DNA of 64,000 nt from Oxalicibacterium faecigallinarum (GCF_014635705.1 NZ_BMDI01000004.1:29325-93324), one strand, 5' to 3'. Numbered from the stretch's first letter, positions 33,217 through 42,394 are shown. Notes: generated by a model from the letters alone, not told the origin. Translations and numbers: made by a program.

Positions 33217-34703
33217 TGAGGTTGATCCGCCTGCTTGCCGCTCTTGATGTCGGAGATGTAGCCGTCAATGGTCACGCCCTGATCGGAAATGATGACCAGA
33301 TGGTTGGCGTTGTCGTAACCGTTCTCACGCAGTTTCATTACCGACATCTGGCGCAGATGTGCATCGTTGTGCTCGACGAATTCGAGTAGCAGGATGTTCT
33401 CGTACAGCGCGGAGGCGCTGGAATCATTGCCGCGGCCGGGATCAGTGATGTAGTTGAGCTGCTCGGTCACAAAGGTCGTCACGTCCTTGACGCGCAACTC
33501 GTTCAGCAATGCGATCATGAATGACGGTGCGCGTCCGGGATGCATGCAGATCTGGCGAATCCCTTCCACACCATCGATGAACAGACGGCGGACACCGCGC
33601 TGCCTGACGGTGTCGAGGATGCAGCTTGCCAGCTCGTCAGGCAACACTTCCAGAGGCAGTTGCCACATGATCTCAAGTTGCCCGCGTGCGACCGGTGTTG
33701 CCAGATCGATGCCGATGCGACGCGCCTTTTCGATCAGACGTTGGGGCGATTCATAGAAGCCGACGATCAGGCCCGGTTCACCATTTTTCAAACCCTGATC
33801 GATAAAGTGCAGGCCCATCGACGTTTTGCCGACCCCCGGACTGCCCAGCAGGTTGGTCACGGACGCCTGCACGATGCCACCGCCGACGACCCGATCCAGA
33901 CTCAGAATGCCGGTACTGATGTAGTTGCCGGTGGCGGCAGGCGGGGCATTTTTCTTGCCCACGATCGTTTCCAGCCTTGGATACATGACGATACCTTCCG
34001 GGCGAACCGCAAAGGCATGTTTACCCAGCAGATGGTTGGCACCGCGCATCTTGAAGACCTTGACCTCGCGTACCAGACGCATGCCTTGCTCATACTGGCT
34101 CAATTCGATCAGACCATCGACCAGCGTGTTTTCCGAATCCGGGATATTGCCCTCGATCGGCGACAGCAAAAAGGTCGTGCACCCCATCGAGGCAACCAGC
34201 GAATTCAGCGAATGCATGAATTCCGACAGGTCCAGATCCGATGGGCTGGAGTTGCGGATCGAGCGGAAGCCGTCGACGAGCAGAATGCTTGGCTTTTGCT
34301 CCGACAGCGATGCCGTAATCAGCTTGAGCAATTCACGCAGGCCGCCGCGGGCCAGACTTGGATACGCGCCGTGAAACATGATCTGGTTGCCGATCAACGT
34401 TTCGTCATAGAACGAAAAGTTACTGACGTGGTTGATCATTTTGGCGTGCGATTCGGCAATCAGCGTCAGGATCAAGACCTTCTCGCCCTTCTTGGCGTGC
34501 GCAAATCCCATCTGGCAGGCCAGCGTGGTCTTGCCGCTGCCGGCCAGGCCCTGAATCAGATACAGGCTGTGCTTCGGCAATCCGCCGCCGACAATCTCGT
34601 CAAACCCGGGAATGCCGGTTTCCATCAGTTGGATACGCCCTTGTGACTGTGTTGAGGCACTGGTCGTCATGGATGCCTCGCTTGAATTATTTCCGTTGGC
34701 CAT
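33213..34703 (-). CDS. KaiC-like double RecA-domain ATPase
   Basis: A 496-residue protein with two RecA/KaiC domains. Domain 1 (about 25-255) has GLAGSGKTT and the KaiC signature VFKMRGANH; domain 2 (about 265-490) has GSPGVGKTS. In each domain, the glutamate pair of cyanobacterial KaiC appears as AES and YES, so only the second Glu is kept. At the place of the autophosphorylation sites Ser431/Thr432 I read SASALYENI, that is Ser kept and Thr replaced by Ala (aligned from memory). It is thus a non-clock KaiC homologue, likely a signalling ATPase, coupled to a receiver gene and divergent from another. Confidence 0.88.
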   Translation of the reverse strand: MANGNNSSEASMTTSASTQSQGRIQLMETGIPGFDEIVGGGLPKHSLYLIQGLAGSGKTTLACQMGFAHAKKGEKVLILTLIAESHAKMINHVSNFSFYDETLIGNQIMFHGAYPSLARGGLRELLKLITASLSEQKPSILLVDGFRSIRNSSPSDLDLSEFMHSLNSLVASMGCTTFLLSPIEGNIPDSENTLVDGLIELSQYEQGMRLVREVKVFKMRGANHLLGKHAFAVRPEGIVMYPRLETIVGKKNAPPAATGNYISTGILSLDRVVGGGIVQASVTNLLGSPGVGKTSMGLHFIDQGLKNGEPGLIVGFYESPQRLIEKARRIGIDLATPVARGQLEIMWQLPLEVLPDELASCILDTVRQRGVRRLFIDGVEGIRQICMHPGRAPSFMIALLNELRVKDVTTFVTEQLNYITDPGRGNDSSASALYENILLLEFVEHNDAHLRQMSVMKLRENGYDNANHLVIISDQGVTIDGYISDIKSGKQADQPQ

Positions 34704-34948
34704 GATGTGAGTGGGGCTGAGTTGAATACGCGGATAAGGGAGCCGGCAGATCGGTTTGCAAAATGCAAAGATAAGACCTTAGCACAGGCATGCTTTCCCG
34801 TGCTCTTCCTTCTGCCTGACGATGCGAACTTTTTGACAGGGACTTGTATGAGAAATCGCCGGATTTTCTCACAGCAGAATTTCCATTTCCCCTACATATC
34901 TTGCGGCGCATTCGTGCGAGGATAATTGAAAATGAATGGAATCCTTTT

Positions 34949-35326
34949 ATGCAGAAAATCCTCATTGTCGACGATGAACGGGATGCCGTTGATGTGCTGA
35001 GCCTCATGCTGGAAATGAGTAGCTTCGACGTCGTGGTGGCGTACAACGGTGCACAGGCTTTCCGTCTGATCGAGGAAAAGCGGCCGGATTTGATTCTGTC
35101 TGATTTCATGATGCCGGAGCTGGACGGCGTGTCCTTGTGTCGCAAGGTCAAGGGTGATCCGCAGACAGCGAACATTCCCTTCATCCTCATGACGGCGGCG
35201 AAGGGGCTGATCGAGGACGTCCCGGCCGACCGCATCATTACCAAACCCATTGAATTAGGTAACCTGCTGGAAACCTTTGAGCAGGTGTCGAAGTCAAGTG
35301 CGCCACGGCTGCGCGTGGCTTTCTGA
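34949..35326 (+). CDS. Single-domain response regulator
   Basis: A 125-residue receiver domain (LIVDDERDAVDVL, phospho-Asp in LILSDFMMPELDG, Thr in LMTAAK, Lys in IITKPIEL) with a short basic tail SSAPRLRVAF. It diverges from the KaiC-like gene across about 245 bases and resembles the receiver encoded downstream of that gene. The ATG at 34949 starts the domain exactly; a longer upstream frame has no resemblance. No kinase is nearby. Confidence 0.9.
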   Translation: MQKILIVDDERDAVDVLSLMLEMSSFDVVVAYNGAQAFRLIEEKRPDLILSDFMMPELDGVSLCRKVKGDPQTANIPFILMTAAKGLIEDVPADRIITKPIELGNLLETFEQVSKSSAPRLRVAF

Positions 35327-35387
35327 TGCATTCCCATAGCTAAACCAGTCCGATTGCACTTTGTCGCAACAATCGGGTTCACTGGAT

Positions 35388-35846
35388 TTACTTACTTGCC
35401 AGCACATGGTGCATGCGCTGGTAATCCTTGCGGTACTGCGTTGCCAGCCTGGTCTTCTGGGTGTCGCTGAGAATTTTTCCAGAGATCTGGAAAAACTTTT
35501 TCTCTTCTTCCTTGAGATGATGATGTACCAGCTTGGAAAGCTCCTTGGCATGATTCAGCCAGGCTTCGCCTGATGGATCGAGACTGGACAGCTTTTCGAC
35601 TGCCTCATCAATCTTGTGATGCTCGGACAAGGCATGGCGCGATGGGTCCAGGCCCATGTCGTTCATCAGAATCGGCGCATACAAAAAGCGTTCTTCAGCG
35701 GCAGCGTGTGCAGCCAGTTCTTCCGCCAGTTCCTTGGCGAGCGCTTTGCGGTTATCACCTTTGGGCGATGCACGCAGCATTTTGCGGCACAACGTGCGCT
35801 GCAGTTCGTGACTGGCTCTCAGGGCTTCGTAAATATTCTCTGACAT
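35388..35846 (-). CDS. Hemerythrin HHE-domain protein
   Basis: A 152-residue four-helix protein of the hemerythrin cation-binding family. Candidate iron ligands are His in LRASHELQRTL, HAAAEERFLYAP, LSEHHKIDEAVE and LVHHHLKEEEKKFFQ. Such proteins bind oxygen or nitric oxide or store iron; here the neighbourhood of signalling genes suggests a sensory role, which is inference. The ATG at 35846 opens the first helix (MSENIYEALRASH). Confidence 0.87.
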   Translation of the reverse strand: MSENIYEALRASHELQRTLCRKMLRASPKGDNRKALAKELAEELAAHAAAEERFLYAPILMNDMGLDPSRHALSEHHKIDEAVEKLSSLDPSGEAWLNHAKELSKLVHHHLKEEEKKFFQISGKILSDTQKTRLATQYRKDYQRMHHVLASK

Positions 35847-36036
35847 GGCTTGTCCTTGATGATGAATGGGCGGCGATCCCTGCGCGGATTGCCGATTTCC
35901 ATCTCGATGGTAGCCACGCACCTGTCAGAGCATCGGTGCTGTTTCGCACATTGACTGACAAGAAACCGGAAGCGAACGATCGCTTCTCCGACGGAAATCG
36001 GATCAGAAAAATGCCGTGATGAAAAGGATGGCGGGA

Positions 36037-36330
36037 TTATGCGCCGGCAGCGTTGTGTCTGGTTTGTGTGGCGCGCAACAGGGTTTGCACACCGTTGAGC
36101 AGGTCGCCCTTGGTCATGCCCGGTTCGATGTGGATGCCGTAATGGGCGGCTTGTTCCAAGTGGACGGGCAAGGCAGGTTCTTCCTGATCTTCGCGTACGG
36201 TGATGGAGGTGCGGATGGCGTATTCGAGCGCTTGCAGATGCTCGATTCGATAATCGGCGAGATTGGTGATTTTTGCAGAACCCACGGTGACACTCCCTTG
36301 CTCATTCATCATGGCGTTTTGGCATGCCAT
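36037..36330 (-). CDS. Hypothetical protein
   Basis: A 97-residue soluble protein of no family I recognise (GSAKITNLADYRIEHLQALEYAIRTSITVREDQEEPALPVHLEQ). It appears helical and acidic in its second half. The start is uncertain: ATGs at 36330, 36312 and 36309 are all possible, and an AAGGAG lies 13 bases before 36330. It is the third gene of a minus-strand row with a receiver-like and a GAF protein, so it may belong to the same signalling unit. Confidence 0.5.
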   Translation of the reverse strand: MACQNAMMNEQGSVTVGSAKITNLADYRIEHLQALEYAIRTSITVREDQEEPALPVHLEQAAHYGIHIEPGMTKGDLLNGVQTLLRATQTRHNAAGA

Positions 36331-36417
36331 GCCTGAAAGCTTACTCCTTCCAGCGCCTTGCATTGTTAAATCGTGGTCAGTAACCGGTAGTCCGGTGTTG
36401 TGACCTGATGCCACAGT

Positions 36418-36807
36418 TCAATTCTTTGGAGCGGTAACCAGTTCAATCGTGGTGATCACATCACGCACCTTGAAGGGCTTGAGCAGGATGCGGCTCACTT
36501 TCAGCGCCTTGAGCTTTTCTGCAAATTCGCCATTGCAACCGGGTGTGATGATGGCAACGGGAAGGTCGGACGGTGCTCTGAAAGTCGCATCGCGCAGTGC
36601 CTGCAAGAATGCCAGGTCGGCAGCCTCGTCATCGATGTTGGCGATGAGTGCAGAGATGCGGTCATGCATCAGATACTGGCGTGCGGCACTGAGGGAAGTG
36701 ACTTTTCTGACGGTGGCCAGATTGAGCTGGTAAGCGGTCGAGGCGATCACGCTGCCGATCATGGGATTCTTTTCGACCAGCAGGATGTTGTGTTTGTCCG
36801 TACTCAT
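36418..36807 (-). CDS. Degenerate receiver-domain protein
   Basis: A 129-residue protein with the receiver fold (NILLVEKNP at strand 1, LPVAIITPG, ILLKPFKVRDV with the conserved Lys). The acidic pocket is reduced to EK, and the phospho-acceptor position reads Asn or Ile in ALIANIDDEA, so normal Asp phosphorylation looks lost. I infer a pseudo-receiver used for protein interaction. It begins 9 bases after the GAF gene stop and is clearly in the same transcription unit. Confidence 0.75.
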   Translation of the reverse strand: MSTDKHNILLVEKNPMIGSVIASTAYQLNLATVRKVTSLSAARQYLMHDRISALIANIDDEAADLAFLQALRDATFRAPSDLPVAIITPGCNGEFAEKLKALKVSRILLKPFKVRDVITTIELVTAPKN

Positions 36808-36816
36808 GCTGGCGTC

Positions 36817-37311
36817 CTAGCGCTGATCGCGATTGACGAGCTCTTCGACAACCAGATCGCGTAATGAACCAAGAATGGCCAGAGCCACGCTGTCCATGTC
36901 GCGTGGCACGCTATCGATCAGGCACAGCGTGCCGATGTTCTGGCCAGCTGGCAGTTGCAGCGGCGCCCCGGCGTAAAACCGCACATGCGGCGCGCCTGTG
37001 ACTACAGGGTTGTCATGGAAACGTTCGTCTTTGGTTGCATCGTTGATCACCATGATGTCGTTTTCCATGATCGCATGACCGCAGAATGAAATCTCGCGGT
37101 TCGTCTCACAGACATCCAGGCCAACACGAGCCTTGAACCATTGCCGTTCGGCGTCGATCAGCGAGATCAAGGTTATCGGTACATCAAATTCCTGCGCGGC
37201 GAACTGCACGATGCGGTCAAACCGTTCTTCCGGTGGCGTATCGAGAATGAGCAACTGTCGCAAGGCATGCAGTCGGTCTTCTTCGTTGGGCGGGATCGGT
37301 GCTTTGATCAT
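36817..37311 (-). CDS. GAF-domain protein
   Basis: A 164-residue single GAF domain: an N-terminal helix (NEEDRLHALRQLLILDTPPEERFDRI), then FDVPITLISLIDAERQWFKARVGLDVCETNREISFCGHAIM and FYAGAPLQLPAGQNIGTLCLID. This is the common bacterial stand-alone GAF form that binds small ligands or senses redox state; the Cys in FCGHAI is in the usual place for such proteins. AAGGAG precedes the ATG at 37311. It leads a unit with the pseudo-receiver gene. Confidence 0.88.
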   Translation of the reverse strand: MIKAPIPPNEEDRLHALRQLLILDTPPEERFDRIVQFAAQEFDVPITLISLIDAERQWFKARVGLDVCETNREISFCGHAIMENDIMVINDATKDERFHDNPVVTGAPHVRFYAGAPLQLPAGQNIGTLCLIDSVPRDMDSVALAILGSLRDLVVEELVNRDQR

Positions 37312-37713
37312 GACGCGTGCTCCTTGTATGCGTAAGGATTTGCAGGCGTCATTCTCTTGGCTGACAGGTGAATGTGTCAACCGTGCCCGGACGTGCCGGT
37401 CACGCGTGAATGACAGTGTAGGGAACACCGTCAGGAATTGGTGCCGGTATATTTTCGAACCGCCGGCTCCGGTCTGTGTGGACGCTGGCACAACGGCACA
37501 GCAATCCTTGAGCGCTACCTTAATCGTCGCGCTTGCAAACGGCAACGAACCATTTTCTATATCGATATAGCGTTGCTGTCCGAAGGACCGGGTTTGCAGG
37601 GGAAGGTTGTTGGGGTGGACGTCAGGCGGAGCTTGTCAGCCGTTGTGCCGGGCGAGGTGTGTTGTGCCTGACAAGTGTCAATGAGCGCTGGCTCATTGAC
37701 ACTTGTCAGATGC
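37312..37713. other. Intergenic region GAF gene/glmS
   Basis: 402 bases without a supported gene. It contains a 14-bp palindrome CTATATCGATATAG (37558-37571) and, next to the glmS stop, a 42-base hairpin. Several copies of CTGACAAG or its complement occur between 37632 and 37709. The small frames here have no start signals or family. Confidence 0.6.
37668..37709. repeat. 42-base hairpin with 19-bp perfect arms after glmS
   Basis: Arms CTGACAAGTGTCAATGAGC and GCTCATTGACACTTGTCAG around GCTG. It begins 5 bases beyond the glmS stop on the minus strand. No T-run follows on either strand, so it is not a standard terminator; it could block exonucleases or attenuate transcription. Confidence 0.75.
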
Positions 37714-39531
37714 TTACTCGACGGTGACGGATTTCGCCAGATTACGTGGCTTATCGACGTCAGTACCACGTGCGAGAGCCGTGTGATACGCGAGCAATTG
37801 CAGCGGTACGACGTGGAGAATTGGAGAAAGCAAACCGTAATGCTCCGGCATGCGGATTACATGTACGCCTTCGCTAGTCGTGATGCGTGAGTCGCCATCG
37901 GCAAAGACATACAGTTCACCGCCACGTGCACGGACTTCCTGCATGTTGGACTTGAGTTTGTCGATCATCGAATCGGCAGGGGCGACGGTGACGACTGGCA
38001 TTTCTTCTGTTACCAATGCCAGCGGACCGTGCTTGAGCTCACCCGCCGGATAGGCTTCGGCATGGATGTACGAAATCTCCTTGAGCTTCAATGCGCCTTC
38101 CAATGCGATTGGATAATGCAAACCACGACCGAGAAAGAGCGCATTTTCCTTGCGGGCGAAGGCTTCAGCCCAGGCGATGATTTGTGGTTCCAGTGCAAGG
38201 ACGGCTGTAATGGCGGCCGGCAAGTGACGCATCTCTTTGAGGAAGGCGGCTTCCTTCTCGTCGCTCAAGCGTCCTTTGACTTGCGCCAGTGTCAGCGTCA
38301 GCAGGAATAATGCCGCAAGCTGCGTCGAGAAGGCCTTGGTCGATGCGACGCCGACTTCAACGCCGGCACGCGTGATGTAGGCGAGTGCGCATTCACGCAC
38401 CATCGCACTCGTTGCTGCGTTGCAGATGGTGAGCGTGTGTTGCATGCCTTGTGATTGCGCGTGACGTAGCGCGGCCAGCGTGTCGGCGGTTTCGCCGCTT
38501 TGTGAGATGGTGACGACCAGGGCATTTGGATTCGGCACGCTGTCACGGTAGCGGTATTCGCTGGCGATCTCGACATCGGTGCGTACGCCCGCGACGGCTT
38601 CGAGCCAGTACTTGGCAGTCATGCCTGAGTAATAGCTGGTGCCGCAGGCGAGGATCAGGACGGAATCGATCTTCTTGAAAATGCCGTATGCCTTGTCGCC
38701 AAAAATGTCCGGCGTGATGCTTTCGATGCCTTCGAGCGTGTCGGCAATCGCGCGTGGCTGTTCGAAAATTTCCTTTTGCATGTAGTGGCGATAGGGGCCA
38801 AGCTCGACCGCTGCAGTGTGTGCCTGCACGGTTTTGACTTCGCGCTCGACCTGTTTGCCATTGGCATCGATGATCCAGATGCGTTGCATCTGCAGATCGA
38901 CGACATCGCCTTCTTCCAGATAGACGATCTGGTTGGTGGTGCCAGCCAACGCGAGTGCATCGGACGCGAGGAAGTTTTCGCCATTGCCAATACCGACAAT
39001 CAGTGGCGAGCCGCGACGTGCGCCGACCACACGATGCGGTTCGTCGCGCGAGAACACGGCAATTGCAAAGGCACCGACCAGTTGTTTGGTGGCGAGTTGC
39101 ACCGTTTCAAACAGGTCGCCGGTATAGAGATGATCGACCAGATGCGCGATGACTTCGGTATCGGTCTGACTTTCAAACTCGTAACCGGCGGCGCGCAGTT
39201 CTTCGCGCAGCTCATCGTGATTTTCGATAATGCCGTTATGCACGAGCGCAATGCGGCCGCGCGAAAAATGCGGGTGGGCGTTGTGCGAGGCAGGCGCGCC
39301 GTGCGTGGCCCAACGAGTATGGGCGATGCCGGTAAAACCCTCGAGATGCGCTTCGGCGACCTGTTTTTCCAGTTCGGCCACGCGTGCCGTGCTGCGCGAG
39401 CGCTCCAGCTTGCCATCGACGTGCAGCGCAACGCCGCAGGAATCGTAGCCGCGATATTCCAGGCGTTTCAGCCCTTCAACGAGGATGGGAGTGATATTGC
39501 GTTGCGCAACCGCGCCGACGATGCCGCACAT
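37714..39531 (-). CDS. glmS: Glutamine-fructose-6-phosphate aminotransferase (isomerizing)
   Basis: GlmS makes glucosamine-6-phosphate, the first committed step toward UDP-GlcNAc for peptidoglycan and lipopolysaccharide. The 605-residue protein starts MCGIVGAV with the catalytic Cys after the Met, has the glutaminase motifs TRWATHG and HNGIIENH, and two SIS domains ([31 protein letters not shown]) ending in [13 protein letters not shown]. Length and ends are normal. It diverges from an Lrp-type regulator. glmU, the later enzyme of the pathway, lies 3 kb away on the same strand. Confidence 0.97.
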   Translation of the reverse strand: MCGIVGAVAQRNITPILVEGLKRLEYRGYDSCGVALHVDGKLERSRSTARVAELEKQVAEAHLEGFTGIAHTRWATHGAPASHNAHPHFSRGRIALVHNGIIENHDELREELRAAGYEFESQTDTEVIAHLVDHLYTGDLFETVQLATKQLVGAFAIAVFSRDEPHRVVGARRGSPLIVGIGNGENFLASDALALAGTTNQIVYLEEGDVVDLQMQRIWIIDANGKQVEREVKTVQAHTAAVELGPYRHYMQKEIFEQPRAIADTLEGIESITPDIFGDKAYGIFKKIDSVLILACGTSYYSGMTAKYWLEAVAGVRTDVEIASEYRYRDSVPNPNALVVTISQSGETADTLAALRHAQSQGMQHTLTICNAATSAMVRECALAYITRAGVEVGVASTKAFSTQLAALFLLTLTLAQVKGRLSDEKEAAFLKEMRHLPAAITAVLALEPQIIAWAEAFARKENALFLGRGLHYPIALEGALKLKEISYIHAEAYPAGELKHGPLALVTEEMPVVTVAPADSMIDKLKSNMQEVRARGGELYVFADGDSRITTSEGVHVIRMPEHYGLLSPILHVVPLQLLAYHTALARGTDVDKPRNLAKSVTVE

Positions 39532-39645
39532 AGTGAGAGCCTTTTAGAAGCTTAGCGAGTAAAGCGCTCATCCTATTCCAGTTGTGATGGAATAAGTTTT
39601 CAAAAAATATGAGAATTTGAATTAAAATTGCCTGAGATCGATATG

Positions 39646-39662
39646 ATGAAATTTAATTTCAT
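39646..39662. promoter_or_regulatory. 17-bp palindrome before the Lrp gene
   Basis: ATGAAATT-T-AATTTCAT ends 4 bases before the lrp-like ATG. Its AT-rich dyad form suits an Lrp-family site and suggests autoregulation. Confidence 0.5.
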
Positions 39663-39666
39663 TTAG

Positions 39667-40158
39667 ATGGAAAATATGGCTGAATTGGAAACAGAATTGC
39701 CCCTGTTGGATGAACTGGACCGTCGCATCCTGAATGCCTTGCAGGCCGATGCGGCGCAGACCAATGCGGATCTGGCGACCGCCGTGCATGCGTCCGCGCC
39801 AACCTGCCTGCGCCGCGTCAAGCGGCTGACCGACCTGGGCGTGATTGAAAAGCAGGTTGCCATCGTTGCCCCGAGCAAGGTCGGCGCAGGGTTGACAGCG
39901 ATTGTCGAGATCACACTCGACAATCAGGCGGCTGAGCGGCAAACCGAATTCGAGCGGCTGGTCGCCGATGAGGCCGCCGTCTTGCAGTGCTACCGCGTGT
40001 CACCCGGGCCGGACTTCGTGCTGATGGTGCAGGTGGCCGACATGCCCGCCTATAACGCACTCGTGCATCGGCTGTTTGCCTCGCATGCCAATGTGCGCAA
40101 CGTGAAGAGCTTTTTCTCCATCCATCGCAGCAAGTTCGAGACACGGATCGCCGTCTGA
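39667..40158 (+). CDS. Lrp/AsnC family transcriptional regulator
   Basis: A 163-residue regulator with an N-terminal helix-turn-helix (LDELDRRILNALQADAAQTNADLATAVHASAPTCLRRVKRLTDLGVI) and a C-terminal RAM ligand-binding domain (LTAIVEITLDNQ, VLQCYRVSPGPDFVLMVQVADMPAYN). Family members form octamers or hexadecamers and often sense amino acids. The start may be 39667 or the ATG nine bases on. It lies divergent to glmS, so glmS or its own gene are possible targets. Confidence 0.93.
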   Translation: MENMAELETELPLLDELDRRILNALQADAAQTNADLATAVHASAPTCLRRVKRLTDLGVIEKQVAIVAPSKVGAGLTAIVEITLDNQAAERQTEFERLVADEAAVLQCYRVSPGPDFVLMVQVADMPAYNALVHRLFASHANVRNVKSFFSIHRSKFETRIAV

Positions 40159-40174
40159 ATTGAGGCCCGGGACG

Positions 40175-41047
40175 TCAGAACATTTCCAGAAACGCCTTGG
40201 CCGCTGCCGACAGTCGCTGGTTTTTCAGCCAGATGATGGCGACGTCGGATTCCAGCGTGGCGTCACTGATTTCCATCGTATGCAACTGCGGGCCGGATTT
40301 CAGCGCGGCGGCAGAGCGCGGCACGATGGCGGCGCCCAATCCCAGCTCAACCAGCGTCAGCAGCGCCATGACGTTGTCGCTCTCGCAGAAGACAGTTGGT
40401 TCAACCTCGGCAGCACGCAATGCGTCCCATACCATGTCATGCCAGAAGATGCCTTGCTGTCTCTGCATCAATAACAGCGGTTGTCGGGCCAGTTCGGCCA
40501 GCGCAATGCTGGCAGGTCGCGCATCGTCGTCGCTTGCGCGTATCACGGCAACCCATGGTTCGGTCACCAGCGGTTTGATGGCATATAGATTGTCATCGAC
40601 GGGTAAGCGCACGATGCCGGCTTCGATCACGTGGGTATTCAACAGCTCCAGTACGCGGAAGGTATTGCCCTCGCGCCATTGAAACGTCACTTCCGGATAG
40701 CGCTTGTGAAAGGCGGCAATCCGTGGCGGCATGGTCAGATGGCCGATACCGGGCGGGCTGCCGATACCGAGTGTGCCACGCAGCCCCTGATCAAATTCGC
40801 GTATTTCCTTTGATGTCGCATTGACGAGGCCAAGAATTTGTTCGGCGCGTTGATAAAGCGCATGCCCGGCTTCGGTCAATCGCAGGCTTTTGTTGTTGCG
40901 CTCGATGAGTTGCACGCCCAGTTCTTCTTCCAGCGTTTTCAATTGCAGGCTCAGCGGCGGTTGCGCCATGTGCAGCCGGCGTGCGGCACGGCTGATCTGG
41001 CCTTCTTCCACAATGGCCATGAAGTAACGCAGTTGTCGGAGGTCCAT
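40175..41047 (-). CDS. LysR-type transcriptional regulator
   Basis: A 290-residue LysR regulator. The winged helix-turn-helix spans residues 1-60 (MDLRQLRYFMAIVEEGQISRAARRLHMAQPPLSLQLKTLEEELG) and the effector-binding domain follows (GTLGIGSPPGIGHLTMPPRIAAFHKRYPEV). It diverges from an MFS transporter gene across about 125 AT-rich bases containing dyads such as AATATGCATATT-like sequence, the classic set-up for LysR control of the neighbour. The inducer is unknown. Confidence 0.93.
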   Translation of the reverse strand: MDLRQLRYFMAIVEEGQISRAARRLHMAQPPLSLQLKTLEEELGVQLIERNNKSLRLTEAGHALYQRAEQILGLVNATSKEIREFDQGLRGTLGIGSPPGIGHLTMPPRIAAFHKRYPEVTFQWREGNTFRVLELLNTHVIEAGIVRLPVDDNLYAIKPLVTEPWVAVIRASDDDARPASIALAELARQPLLLMQRQQGIFWHDMVWDALRAAEVEPTVFCESDNVMALLTLVELGLGAAIVPRSAAALKSGPQLHTMEISDATLESDVAIIWLKNQRLSAAAKAFLEMF

Positions 41048-41171
41048 ATACGGGTATTCCTATCAGTGCCTTTATCATACTTAATAAATATGCATATTGA
41101 ACAAATATAGTATTTTCCTTGTGTATGGCATCTGACTAGACTGGGATGACTTTCATCAACAGGGATGCTTT

Positions 41172-42347
41172 ATGTTGCGACGTTCAACAGTCTGGATCAT
41201 GGCGCTGACCGGCGGTCTGGTCGTGGCCAACAACTATTACAACCAGCCACTGCTCGTGGAGTTTGCGCATACCTTTGGCGTGACGGAAAAAGAAGTCGGC
41301 CCGGTCGCGGCATTGACGCAATTCGGTTATGCGTTTGGCATGCTGCTGTTTTTGCCATTGAGCGACATGTTTGAGCGCAAGCGCATGATTCGCCTGCTGA
41401 TTCTTGCGGCGATTTGTGCGCTGGTGGCCACGGCATTGGCACCATCGATTCACTTTCTGATTCTGGCCGGATTTGTCGTCGGCTTTACCTGCGTGGTCCC
41501 GCAACTGGTGACACCATTCGCTGCACAACTGGCTGACCCCAAGGAGCGGGGCAGTGTGGTCGGGATTGTGATGGGCGGCCTGCTGACCGGGATTTTGCTG
41601 TCGCGCACGATTGCAGGGTTTGTCGGTGCGCATCTCGGCTGGCAGGCGATGTACTGGATTGCGGCTGCGATGATGGTCGGTTTGTACTTTTTGCTGGGGC
41701 GGACCTTGCCGCAAGGCCCACCAACTTTTAAGGGAAGTTATCTTTCTCTGATGCGTTCGCTGGGCGAACTGATCCGTACGCAGCCGGTATTACGTGAGAC
41801 ATCAATGGTTGCGGCATTGCAGTTTGCGGCCTTCAGCGCGTTCTGGACCACGCTGGTTTTCCATGTACATAACTTCCCGGAGCAATACGGCAGCGATGTG
41901 GCCGGTGCATTTGGCGTGATTGGCGTGCTGGGTGCGATGATTGCGCCGTATGCGGGCAAGCTGTCGGATCGCGCGAGCCCGCGTTTGACGGTGATGTTGA
42001 GCAGTATTGCGTTTGTGATTTCGTTCGTGATCTTTGGTTGGATTGGTTATGGCCTGATCGGCCTGGCGATTGGTGTCGTGTTGCTGGATATTGGCATGCA
42101 GTCGGGTCACGTTTCCAACATGACGCGTAACTTTGCGCTAAACAAAGAGGCGCTTGGTCGTTTAAATACGGTTTATAACGTGACGCGTTTTCTCGGTGGC
42201 GGTATCGGTTCGGTCGTGGGTAATCTGGCGTGGGTGCGCTGGCAATGGCCGGGGGTGTGTGCAATGGGTATCGTGCTCTGCCTGTTAGCGATTGTCGTAC
42301 AGCTCTATTACGGCAGACGGTATGCCACGGTGGCAGTGGCACAATAA
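41172..42347 (+). CDS. MFS transporter (YnfM-like)
   Basis: A 391-residue 12-helix major facilitator. The N terminus VVANNYYNQPLLVEFAHTFGV and the loop LPLSDMFERKRMIRL are typical of the YnfM/YgaY branch of putative drug or metabolite exporters. The middle has a large cytoplasmic loop (GPPTFKGSYLSLMRSLGEL) and the second half the repeat GKLSDRASPRL. Substrate unknown. It is divergent from the LysR gene that probably controls it and ends at a bidirectional terminator shared with glmU. Confidence 0.9.
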   Translation: MLRRSTVWIMALTGGLVVANNYYNQPLLVEFAHTFGVTEKEVGPVAALTQFGYAFGMLLFLPLSDMFERKRMIRLLILAAICALVATALAPSIHFLILAGFVVGFTCVVPQLVTPFAAQLADPKERGSVVGIVMGGLLTGILLSRTIAGFVGAHLGWQAMYWIAAAMMVGLYFLLGRTLPQGPPTFKGSYLSLMRSLGELIRTQPVLRETSMVAALQFAAFSAFWTTLVFHVHNFPEQYGSDVAGAFGVIGVLGAMIAPYAGKLSDRASPRLTVMLSSIAFVISFVIFGWIGYGLIGLAIGVVLLDIGMQSGHVSNMTRNFALNKEALGRLNTVYNVTRFLGGGIGSVVGNLAWVRWQWPGVCAMGIVLCLLAIVVQLYYGRRYATVAVAQ

Positions 42348-42376
42348 AAAAGCGGGCTAAGGCCCGCTTTTTTATT
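42343..42376. terminator. Bidirectional terminator MFS gene/glmU
   Basis: Perfect 15-bp stem AATAAAAAAGCGGGC / GCCCGCTTTTTTATT with TAAG loop. It overlaps the MFS stop codon and works on both strands. Confidence 0.93.
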
Positions 42377-42394
42377 ATTATTTGCAGTACTGAT

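Noticed and set aside
33540..34646. 368-codon plus-strand frame antisense to the KaiC-like gene
   Set aside because: The KaiC-like protein explains the region fully; the antisense frame has no family character.
36418..37311. Operon encoding a conventional two-component system
   Set aside because: There is no histidine kinase and the receiver lacks the phospho-acceptor Asp.
37438..37671. Small plus-strand frames in the 37.3-37.7 kb gap
   Set aside because: No ribosome site, no motif, and they cross the repeat region.
37668..37709. Standard intrinsic terminator for glmS
   Set aside because: The hairpin lacks a T-run on both strands, so I list it as a repeat of unknown role.
39532..39666. glmS ribozyme or riboswitch in the glmS leader
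   Set aside because: The 135-base region has none of the conserved core expected and is too short before the divergent gene; the ribozyme is typical of Gram-positives.
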